From Acidobacteriota bacterium (GTDB taxonomy: Bacteria; Acidobacteriota; Thermoanaerobaculia; Multivoradales; JAHEKO01): a stretch of DNA of 57,351 bases. The translations under genes and the position numbers were made by a program. The notes under the pieces are model-generated. The model saw nothing but the letters and a program-made list of their open reading frames with translations. It did no database searches and was not told where the DNA came from. The stretch spans positions 1 to 57,351 of the forward strand of contig JADFQD010000005.1 in NCBI GenBank assembly GCA_022561975.1, read 5' to 3'. Each line of letters opens with the position of its first letter. The first letter of the stretch is position 1. Of this stretch, positions 37,419 to 46,345 are shown piece after piece.

Positions 37419-40388
37419 ATGAAGCAACAAACATTCACAAGAATCGGAGCCTTGGCGCTCGCGGTAGTGGTGGGTTTGGCGCCGGTCGCCTTCGCCCAGT
37501 CGAGCCGTGGCGATCTTCAGGGCACGGTGACCGACGACAACGGCGACGCCATGGTCGGTGTGACCGTGACTGCAAGTTCGGTCGTGCTCGCCGGTTCCAG
37601 AACCGTGACCACCGCAGCGAACGGAAGCTTCCGCATCGCGGCGGTGCCACCGGGCACCTATAAGATTGCGTTCAGTCTCGACGGCTACCAGACCATCGAG
37701 CAGGAGAACGTCAAGCTCAACATCGGTGGCACGGTGGTTCTGGCCATCCAGATGACCTCGACTTTCACCGATCAGCTGCTCGTGACCTCCGAGCGGCCGG
37801 TAATCGACACCTCGACCATGGAGTCCGGTGTCAACCTGGATCAGAGTTTCTTCAACGAGCTGCCCACCGGGCGCAGCTACACCTCGATCGCCCGGGTAGC
37901 CCCTGGTGCCCAAACCGATGCCTGCGTTGGTACCGCCTGCCAGATGGGCTTCTACGGTTCGACCAGTGCCGAGAACGCCTACTATATCGACGGCGTCAAC
38001 ACCACCGGCATCGAGCTCGGACAGGAGGGCCAGGCTCTCAACTTCGAGTTCATTCAGGAAGTACAGATCAAGACCGGTGCCTATGCCGCCGAATATGGCC
38101 GCGCCACCGGAGGTCTCATCAACGTGATCACCAAGTCAGGCGGCAACGAGTTCACCGGCGACGTCTTTGGCTACTTCGACGAAATCCAGAACTCGCTTTC
38201 CGGCGCGGCGGCGGTCGGCCCTCTCGCCAGGACGACCCAGATCAAGGAATTCACCAGACAGGATATCGGCATCGATATCGGCGGCTATCTCGCGAAGGAC
38301 AAGCTCTGGTTCTTCGCCGCCTACAATGATGTCGACAACACCGACGATGTCGCGTCTCTCGAAGACTTCGGGTCGGTGATTCCCGGTGCGCCCAACCGCG
38401 GCGACATCTTCCAACGCAAGACCGAGCGCGAGCTCTGGGCCGGCAAGCTCACCTGGTCGATCAACAGCGGCCACTCGTTTTACGCCGCCGCCTTTGGCGA
38501 CCCCGGTAAGACCACAGGCCTACTGCCGGGCGTTTCGGTGGCGGCCACGCCGCTCCATTTCATCGGCTCCGTGGAGACCGGGGCCACCGACTACGCGGCC
38601 AACTACGATGGCGTGATAACCGACAACTTCATCGTCAACGCGCGCCTGTCCTCCCATTCGGAGAAGTCCAACCAGGTTGGAGCCGGCGCCAACACTCCGG
38701 GATACATCGACTTCACCGATCCTCTCGGTGACGGCACGACCGTCTGGGGATTCGAAGGCCACGAATCCGGCTTCGGTTTCTACCAGAACCAGCCCGATCT
38801 CAACCGCGAGAACATCAATGCCGACGCCACCTTATTCGCGGACGACTTCGGCGGCTCGCACGAGTTCAAGGCCGGCTACGAGTTCGAGGACATCAGCGGA
38901 CAGCAGGACAACTTCAACGGCGGCACCGGACAGCGGATCTACCGGTTCAATTGCGTCCAGAGCGACACCCGTAACTGCCAGGGACAGGCCTACTACTACC
39001 GCCACCGTTTCTACACCGGCGACAACACGCTCGACCCGGCAGCTCTGGTACCGTCCAACATCCAGGTCCCGCTTTCGGTCGGGATCAAGACCGAAAACGA
39101 CGCGATCTACCTTCAGGACACCTGGCGGCCGAGCTCGAACCTGACGATCAATGCCGGCGTGCGCTGGGAGACCCAGCAGCTCTTCAACCACCTCGGTACG
39201 GTCCAGGCCGACATCGACGACAACGTCGCGCCGCGAATTGGCTTTACCTGGGATCCGACCAAGAGCGGTCGATCCAAGATCTTCGCCCATTACGGCATCT
39301 ACTACGAGACCATTCCGATGGACATCGTGATCCGCTCCTTCGGCGGCGAGATCCAGATCTTCACCTACAACCTGTCGCCGGATCCGAACGACGTGGCCCA
39401 AGATGACAGCGTGCGGAGGTCGCGTTTCCTCGGCGGCGGCATCTCCCGCGTCGATCCGGGCGTCAAGGGCCAAAAGCTCGACGAGCTCGTGTTCGGCGGT
39501 GAGTGGGAGGTCAAGAAGAGCTGGAGCGTCGGCGTCAAGTACATCAACCGCGACCTCAAGGACGTCATCGAGGACGCCCTCTCGGCCGACGGTGACTACT
39601 TCATCGGCAACCCGGGCCAGGGCCTGATGGCGGGCACCTACGACCTCGGGTACGCCTTTGGCTACAACACAACCTTGCACGCCCTCGACAAGCCGTCTCG
39701 CACCTACGATGGGGTCGAGCTGACCGCGTCGAAGCGGTTGACGAAGAACTTCCAGTTCCTCGCCTCGGCTCTGTGGTCCGAGCTCAAGGGTGACTACGAT
39801 GGCGCCTTCCAGCTCTCCACCGGTCAACTCGATCCGAACCTCAACTCGGCCTTCGACTACTACGACTTCTCGGTCAACAACGAGGGCTTCCTCTCGAACG
39901 ACCGGACCTGGCAGTTGAAGTTCGACGGCATCTATCAATTCGACAATGGGCTGAACGCCGGGCTGGCGATGTTCTACCGAACCGGCACGCCGATCACGGC
40001 GATGGGTTACTCGGTTGCGTACAACAACTGGGAGTACTACCTGTCGGAGCGCGGTGCCTTCGGCCGCGTCGCCGATGCCTACGAAGCCGACGTCCACTTG
40101 GGCTACGCGGTGAAGGCGGGAGGCAACACGGTGCACCTGTTGCTCGACATCTTCAACCTGCTCGATAACCAGGGAGGGATTCTGAACGAGACTCGCTACA
40201 ACATCGCCAACGAGCCTAACGCGTTCGGCACCGTGATCGACTGGCTAACGGGTAACGAGTTCACTCCGATCGCACCTGGCAACGAAGTTGGGAATCCGCA
40301 AGGCGCGATTCGGAACATCGCGTTCAACACCGCGAGGGCGTGGACCAACCCGCGCCGGATCCGGTTGGGAGTGCGCTTCAGCTTCTGA
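37419..40388 (+). CDS. TonB-dependent receptor with carboxypeptidase regulatory-like domain
   Basis: Signal peptide; GDLQGTVTDDNGDAMVGVTVTASS; plug domain YIDGVNTTGIELG, AEYGRATGGLINVITKSGGNEFTGDVFGYF; C-terminal aromatic RLGVRFSF. Confidence 0.92.
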   Translation: MKQQTFTRIGALALAVVVGLAPVAFAQSSRGDLQGTVTDDNGDAMVGVTVTASSVVLAGSRTVTTAANGSFRIAAVPPGTYKIAFSLDGYQTIEQENVKLNIGGTVVLAIQMTSTFTDQLLVTSERPVIDTSTMESGVNLDQSFFNELPTGRSYTSIARVAPGAQTDACVGTACQMGFYGSTSAENAYYIDGVNTTGIELGQEGQALNFEFIQEVQIKTGAYAAEYGRATGGLINVITKSGGNEFTGDVFGYFDEIQNSLSGAAAVGPLARTTQIKEFTRQDIGIDIGGYLAKDKLWFFAAYNDVDNTDDVASLEDFGSVIPGAPNRGDIFQRKTERELWAGKLTWSINSGHSFYAAAFGDPGKTTGLLPGVSVAATPLHFIGSVETGATDYAANYDGVITDNFIVNARLSSHSEKSNQVGAGANTPGYIDFTDPLGDGTTVWGFEGHESGFGFYQNQPDLNRENINADATLFADDFGGSHEFKAGYEFEDISGQQDNFNGGTGQRIYRFNCVQSDTRNCQGQAYYYRHRFYTGDNTLDPAALVPSNIQVPLSVGIKTENDAIYLQDTWRPSSNLTINAGVRWETQQLFNHLGTVQADIDDNVAPRIGFTWDPTKSGRSKIFAHYGIYYETIPMDIVIRSFGGEIQIFTYNLSPDPNDVAQDDSVRRSRFLGGGISRVDPGVKGQKLDELVFGGEWEVKKSWSVGVKYINRDLKDVIEDALSADGDYFIGNPGQGLMAGTYDLGYAFGYNTTLHALDKPSRTYDGVELTASKRLTKNFQFLASALWSELKGDYDGAFQLSTGQLDPNLNSAFDYYDFSVNNEGFLSNDRTWQLKFDGIYQFDNGLNAGLAMFYRTGTPITAMGYSVAYNNWEYYLSERGAFGRVADAYEADVHLGYAVKAGGNTVHLLLDIFNLLDNQGGILNETRYNIANEPNAFGTVIDWLTGNEFTPIAPGNEVGNPQGAIRNIAFNTARAWTNPRRIRLGVRFSF

Positions 40389-40416
40389 TCTTCGCATCAG
40401 ATCGCGCCTAACTGGC

Positions 40417-40449
40417 AACGGGAGGCCTTCGGGCCTCCCGTTCTTTTTT
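40417..40449 (+). terminator. Rho-independent terminator
   Basis: AACGGGAGGCC-TTCG-GGCCTCCCGTT (11-bp stem) followed by TTCTTTTTT. Confidence 0.92.
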
Positions 40450-40470
40450 GGTGTTCAGGAAAGCTCGCGG

Positions 40471-43400
40471 TCAGTTGGGCACGGTGGGGGCGCTGCTGCT
40501 GCTGCGATACCGCAAGAGCCTACTCTGGATACCTGCAGCCAGCACATCGTCACTACGGGCCCTCGCGCTATCGAGAGCTTCTCGAGCCGTAGCGATTGCG
40601 TCGGTGGGCCGTCCCGCGGCGGCGTAGGCGGCCGCGAGGGTATCCAGGGCTACGGGGTGGCGGTCCTCGCTCAGAGCGACCGCCCGCTCGGCAAAGCGAA
40701 CCGCCTCGGCCGCTCGCTGCGCGTTGGGCTCCGGGTGGCCGATAAGGATCCAGGCCATGGGAATCAGGGGCGCCGGCCAATCGGGTCGCAGACTCTGCGC
40801 TATTGCAAGATGCCGCAACGCCTCGTCCAATCGGCCCGCCGTTCTCAGGGTGACCCCAAGACCGTGTTGGGCCTCGGCGTCAGCAGGGTCGATTTCCACC
40901 GCCCGACGATAGTGGTCGATCGCCGCCTCCGGCTCGCTCGATCTAAGGACAGCCGCCAATGTCGCGTGGGCTCGTCCCAGGTCCTCCTCGAGATCGATTG
41001 CCCGCCGCAACTGGACGATCGCTTCTTCCCGCCGGTCTTGCTTTAATACGGCGTTGGCCAGGCTCAGACGTAGACCGGCCTCCTGTTCCGAGCGCCGGCG
41101 GACTCTCTCCGGCGTCATAGGCTCTGCGTTCCGAGCGGCAAGCCGATCGAGCGCCAACCGCAAGTACCGTTCCGCGTCCTCAGGGAAACGCACGCCGAAC
41201 CTCTTGGCCAGCGACTCCAGGTCTGGGCCCGGCAGCGGAGCAATCCAGCGGCCGGGTAGAGGGGCCGAGGCCGCTTGCAGACGCACGCGAGATTCGCCCA
41301 GACTTTTCAGGTCGAGCAGCAGGCGATCGACATCGGTGCGGCCGCGGTAGGTGGCCGCCAGCTCACCCGCGCCATCCAGTAGCAAGCTCGCCGGAACGGC
41401 GAACGGCAGACTCCGTTCGAAGAGAGTCTCCTGAAGCAGCTCAATCTTCTCCAGCAGCTCGGGAGTCGCGTAGCCCGCCGGGAACGGAAACTCGAGCTCT
41501 TCGAGCAGGCGATTCGCGTCGGCCGGCTTGGTGATCTGGTCACGATCGAGACCGTCGACGGAAAGCGCGAGAATGCCAAGTCCGGTGGCGCGAAGCTCCT
41601 CGGCGCGCTCGGAAAACTCTCTGAGTTCGGCGACACACGGCACGCACCAACTGGCCCACAAGTTGATCAACAGGGGCCCGCTACCGGTCTCGACAGCTCG
41701 CGGGCCTACGGCGTCCAGCGGTTTGTAGAGAAGCCGCGGTAGTGGGACTCGTACGGGAAGCAGCACGCGTTCCGTGGTGTCGGGTGCCGGGGGTACCGCG
41801 GGTGCCTCCGGCTCGCCCGGTTCCCCTGGCTCCACCGACGAAGCTTGGGGGGCGGACGCGAGCGCCCTCTGTGGTCGCGGCTCGCGTGCAGTCACTGCCA
41901 CTGCTGCGCCGGTGCCCTCGACGAGGAGGTATCTTCCCCCGGGCCGAACGCCCGCGAAGGTCTCACGTTTCCCGCCGGGCCAGCGGACCGTGACCCGCTT
42001 GATCACGGGTGCAGTACCCAGACCGAAGTGCAACCACTTGCTCGATTGAGACAGGAAGGCGTCACCGGCGTAAATCGTTCGCACCAGCCTCGAGCCGAGA
42101 GCCGACCCCATCGTATGGGGATCGGGGGCGAGTTCGACCTCGGCCCGAGCACCGATCGCGTCGCGGTTCGATCTGGTGCCACGAAGTCGCAAGGCGACGA
42201 AGCTGTTCTTGCTCTCGCCCTGATTCAACATCAGCCGCAACCTGGGAGCCGTCCGGTTGGCAAGCCACAGGTCGAGGTCGCCATCGCCGTCCCAGTCAAC
42301 CACCGCCAGACCTCGTCCGTCGTCGGGAAAGTCCAGACCCGAGACTGCCGAGACGTCGGCGAAGCGTAGGTCGCCGGTGTTTAGGCCACCGGTGTTGAGA
42401 CCACCGGTGTTGAGACCACTGATGTTGAGAAAGACGCAGTTGCGCTCGGTACCGCTCCAGGACTTTCCCTGTCGCAGCAGGCGCAGCGTCGCCTGCCAGC
42501 CGGCGACATAGTCGGCCGGCGAGCGACCGGTGCCGAGAGCTTGTGGCGAGCGCGACACGACCTGTCGCCAGAAGAAGCTTCACAAATCGCCGGTGTCGTC
42601 ATTCGACAGGTAGCCGTTGGCCACGACCAGATCCTGCCAGCCGTCGTTGTTCAAATCGGCGAAGCGTGAGGACCAGGCCCAGCGGCCCATGGCGACGCCG
42701 GCGGCTTCGCTCAGATCGCGGAAGCTGCCGGTGCCTTCATTGGCGAAGAAAGTGTTGCCTCGCGCCATGCGCTGGAGGTCCGATGCGGCGTTGCCGGTGG
42801 CGTCCACGAACGCTCGTTGATAGGCGACGCGGTTACCTGCCGCCGAGTACATGTTGCCGATGTAGATATCCATCCAGCCATTGCGGTCAGGGTCTCCCCA
42901 TGCCACGGACATACCCGAAGCCACATCCTCGACACCCGCCTCGGCGGCGACGTCGTCGAAGTGTCCGCCGCTGTTGCGGTAAAGGTTGTTTCGACCGAAG
43001 TCGTTGGCAACGTAGAGATCCATGTCTCCATCGTTGTCGTAGTCCTCCCAGGCGGCGGCGAAGCTGTAGCGAGTGTTGTTGGCGTCGAGCCCGGTCCGAG
43101 TGGTTACGTCCACGAACTCGAAACCACCGCGGTTCTCGAGCAGAGCGTTGGCGCCGCCGTTGTTGGCATCGTGGTACGGAACCGGGCCCGGCAATCCTTG
43201 GTGCTCCGCCTCGCCATCGTAGCCACACACATATATGTCCAGATCGCCGTCGCCGTCGTAGTCAGCGGCGGCCAGCGAGGTCGCGCTCGCCACTACATTG
43301 CGCATCGGTTTGTGCAGTGTGAAACGGCCGCTGCCGTCGTTCTCCGCGAGCAACAGCATCCGGCGCGTCACGGCGACCAGATCTTGATCACCGTCGTTGT

Positions 43401-44493
43401 CGAGATCGATCAGGAGCGCCGAAGAAGTGGATTCGAGCCAGTCGACACGGGCAGAGGCCGAGACCTCGGTCGCGGTTCCATCCGGGTTTTGCACGTAGAG
43501 GCGATTGGGGAGGCCACCGGCGTCCGCGACATAGAGATCCTCCAGGCCGTCGCCGTTGACGTCTCCGATCGCCAGGCCATGATGGCCAAAGAGGGAGACG
43601 CCCGAGAGCCGACTGATTCGACCCAGCCAGTGTCCTATGCCTGGAAGCACCTGTTGGCGGTAGGCGGCGTTGCGACCGAGCGTGTACTCTGTGGCGTCGG
43701 TGAAGATTGTGCGTTGCCGAACCGAGACTTCCTCGTAGCGCTCAAGGGCGATCGCCAGTAGCTGTGGCGGCTTCCCGTCGTCGGGATAGGTCCACCGACA
43801 GAGCCACGATGCGTTCCACTGGGAGCTGTTGCCGGCGGAGCGACTGCTGGCCTGGACCAAGACCCGAGTGCTGAAAAACGAGTCCGAGGTCTCGATTTGG
43901 TAGGCTTTCAATGCCGCTCGAATGTCCGATCCTCCCGGCAGGCCATCTTGTAACTGCCGAAGCGCATCGACGAGTCCGGGGGCCCCGAGGTGATCGGGAG
44001 TCGAGGCTGTCGATTCGGCCGGGCCGGCCGATCCGATCGGGCCAGCCGACGTTGACGGCTCTGTCCAACGCCGTACAACCCAAAGGTCGTCGGCGAAGAC
44101 TGTGTCGAGTTCCTCGACAGGCCGCAGTGTCTGGCTTACGAAGCTGTCCGCGATGAGGCCCGACGCGTGCTCTATGACCGGCGACTCCCGGCTTTCGATC
44201 AGTCCCCTCAGAATTTCGAGCTGTAAGGCGGTCGATTCGGCCAACGATTCGGTATCCCAGATGTCGTTCTTGGGGTCTACCTTCTCGGCCAGCCTCTCGG
44301 TCGGCGACCTCGGTCCCTGCCGAAGGGGCATGGGAACAGTCTGGGCGGCGCCGAGGGACGGCGGAAACGCGCTGGGCCTGGTGCTCGATTGACGATCAGG
44401 GTCCGCGCCGCAGGCGCTCAGGAGCACGGTGCCGGAGAGCAGGAGGATCCGAATCGATGGGGCCCGATTGCTTGCAGCCCGTCGCGCGACCAT
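40471..44493 (-). CDS. Candidate 1340-aa selenoprotein: lipoprotein with FG-GAP/ASPIC-UnbV, redoxin (CVPC) and TPR domains, interrupted by one in-frame UGA
   Basis: ORFs 42580-44493 (..YLSNDDTGDL*) and 40471-42558 are in the same frame; between them the frame reads U-SFFWRQV. Downstream: ADYVAGWQATLRLLRQGKSWSGTERNCVFLN..DGDGDLDLWLANRTAPRLRLM, INLWASWCVPCVAEL, TPRs. Confidence 0.75.
42552..42568 (-). promoter_or_regulatory. Bacterial SECIS-like hairpin GCGACA-GGUCG-UGUCGC
   Basis: Perfect 6-bp stem; loop preceded by A gives AGGUCG, close to fdhF AGGUCU; loop starts 17 nt after the UGA. Confidence 0.6.
42580..42582 (-). other. In-frame UGA, candidate selenocysteine codon
   Basis: TCA on + strand; flanked on both sides by continuous same-family coding sequence. 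Confidence 0.65.
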
Positions 44494-44524
44494 TCAGACT
44501 TCTACCGCGGGCGGTTAGTCAAGG

Positions 44525-46273
44525 TCATCCGCTGCCCGCGTCAACACTTTGCGAGACGAAGGAGGCGGCGGTTCCGTATTCATCCTGGATTCCGACGCCG
44601 ACGATATGTCTTCCGCGTCGCAGTAGCAGGCTCGCTTCGTAGGCGTAGTGTTTGTTCTGGGCAGTCTCGAAGTCCTGTGTCGGGATCTCAATCGAGATTT
44701 GATCCTGCTGTACTTCGGCGATGCCACCCCTTTCGTCCATCGCGGTGAAGTAGATTCTCACACGGCCCTGGTAGAGGGTCCCGCGAGGGACCAGCACGAT
44801 CTTCTTGAGTGGAATCTGAATCAGGAAGGGTGCGGCGAAGTTGTCCTGGTGGACGCTCGGTTCACCGACGCTGAGGCGGACATCGAGCGGGTTGACCTGA
44901 TAGCCGTGGCGCAGGCTCGAGACCGTCCTCTCGCTCATCCGCTGGGACAAGGACTTGTCTCGATACCCGGCGCGATGGCGTACGTTAAAGCGCTTCTCGA
45001 GCGTCTTGACCTCGACTTCGTGAAAGCGTCCGTCGCCCGCGCCTGAAGGGGAATAACCCAGAGAATAGTAGTTCTTGAAATCGGACGCGACACGATCGAG
45101 ACCTCGTCCGATATCGTTGGTGTTGACGATCGCGGTGCCGCCGGTACGCTCCGCGATGAACTGAATGGAACTCTGCAAATTGGACAGGTTGAGTGAATCC
45201 GCGAACGCTCCGCCTCCGTCGATACTGCTTGCCCTGGCGTTCTCAGCGTCACCCGCGGTCAGGGATTGAAGCCCGGAGGCGTCGATGGTGTAGAAGGTGA
45301 CGCCAGCGGCGTTTGCCTGGTTGGCCAGTTCCTTGAACTGGCGCGTGGCGTCGAAGTCCTGAGACTCGAGCACGGCGGACATGTACTGGAATTTCTGCCG
45401 GATCACGAAAAACAGGTCCCTGGCGGGCACCATCGGCAGGCCGTCGCTGGCGTAGAGAAGTGCCTTGCGGCCAGGCAGCCCCGAGAGCGATTGGACCGTG
45501 TCCCTCATTGCGGCGAGAGTGAAACGAAGGTCGTTCGCGACGGACGACGCATGCTGTCGCGTACGCAACATCACACCTTCGGGCGAGTCGGCGTTGTCGA
45601 TGGCCCTCAAAATGTCGCGGCGTTCCCTGTTGGCCTGAAGCCTGAAGCCGGTGAGTTTTTCGAGTTCATTCAGGGTCGCGGCGATCAGTCTGGGGTTATC
45701 GGTAAAACGATGGCGGATGTTGAGCGTGCGATCGTAGGAAACCAGCATGACGCGATCGCTGCGTTCGAGTTGGAGTAGGAACTCACGCAGTCGGTTGAAC
45801 ACGCGATTCCTGTGAAACGGTTCGATGTTGAAGTTGTCGATGTAGACAACGAGGTGCAGGCGTTGAGCCTCGGGGACTTCTTGGAGGGGAATGAGCGGCC
45901 GTCTGCGATCCGGCGCCTGTGCGATCTCGCCCTCCGTTTCCGGCCGGTCCGACTTGATCGCCCTGACCGGGCGGCCGTCGGCGACCGCGGAGAAGTTGGT
46001 GATGAGTACGCGCCGGCCATCCTCGTAGACCTCGAAGTCCTCTCGCACGAGGCCTGATACCGGGTTGCCCTTCTTGTCGGTGACAAAGACCTCGATATTG
46101 ACGACGTTGACGTCTACGACTTCGAAGAAAGGACTCTCCACTTCCTGCGCCGCCAGGGCGGAACCCAACAGCAGCGCAACCGCCAGTCCGGGAATAACGC
46201 GGCTTCGTCGGATCACGGTTGGGTTCTCGAAATCAGCCGGAACGCGGCACGAGCGTCCGGAGGAGAGTGTCAT
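44525..46273 (-). CDS. VWFA-related domain secreted protein
   Basis: VDVNVVNIEVFVTDKKGNPVSGLVREDFEVYEDGR; LHLVVYIDNFNIEP; SLSGLPGRKALLYASDGLPMVP. Confidence 0.88.
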   Translation of the reverse strand: MTLSSGRSCRVPADFENPTVIRRSRVIPGLAVALLLGSALAAQEVESPFFEVVDVNVVNIEVFVTDKKGNPVSGLVREDFEVYEDGRRVLITNFSAVADGRPVRAIKSDRPETEGEIAQAPDRRRPLIPLQEVPEAQRLHLVVYIDNFNIEPFHRNRVFNRLREFLLQLERSDRVMLVSYDRTLNIRHRFTDNPRLIAATLNELEKLTGFRLQANRERRDILRAIDNADSPEGVMLRTRQHASSVANDLRFTLAAMRDTVQSLSGLPGRKALLYASDGLPMVPARDLFFVIRQKFQYMSAVLESQDFDATRQFKELANQANAAGVTFYTIDASGLQSLTAGDAENARASSIDGGGAFADSLNLSNLQSSIQFIAERTGGTAIVNTNDIGRGLDRVASDFKNYYSLGYSPSGAGDGRFHEVEVKTLEKRFNVRHRAGYRDKSLSQRMSERTVSSLRHGYQVNPLDVRLSVGEPSVHQDNFAAPFLIQIPLKKIVLVPRGTLYQGRVRIYFTAMDERGGIAEVQQDQISIEIPTQDFETAQNKHYAYEASLLLRRGRHIVGVGIQDEYGTAASFVSQSVDAGSG

Positions 46274-46345
46274 TCTACCATCGGCCCACCATCTGGCGCT
46301 TCTTGGCTTGGGCTCTCCCGCGAGTGACTGCTAAGGTCATGCGTC

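Noticed and set aside
38832-40136. 434-aa antisense ORF opposite the TonB receptor
   Set aside because: Low-complexity Val/Arg/Asp-rich shadow translation of a well-supported gene in high-GC DNA
42375-42435. Tandem units considered as a CRISPR array
   Set aside because: Units are contiguous, coding and without spacers
42552-42568. Reading the hairpin after the UGA as a rho-independent terminator
   Set aside because: No U-tract follows and coding sequence continues for about 690 codons
42558-42580. Treating the two halves at 42.57 kb as separate genes, the second starting at GTG 42558
   Set aside because: Same frame, no spacing for a proper Shine-Dalgarno, start would fall mid-domain and without a signal peptide; kept as one gene with UGA, though a plain nonsense mutation is not excluded
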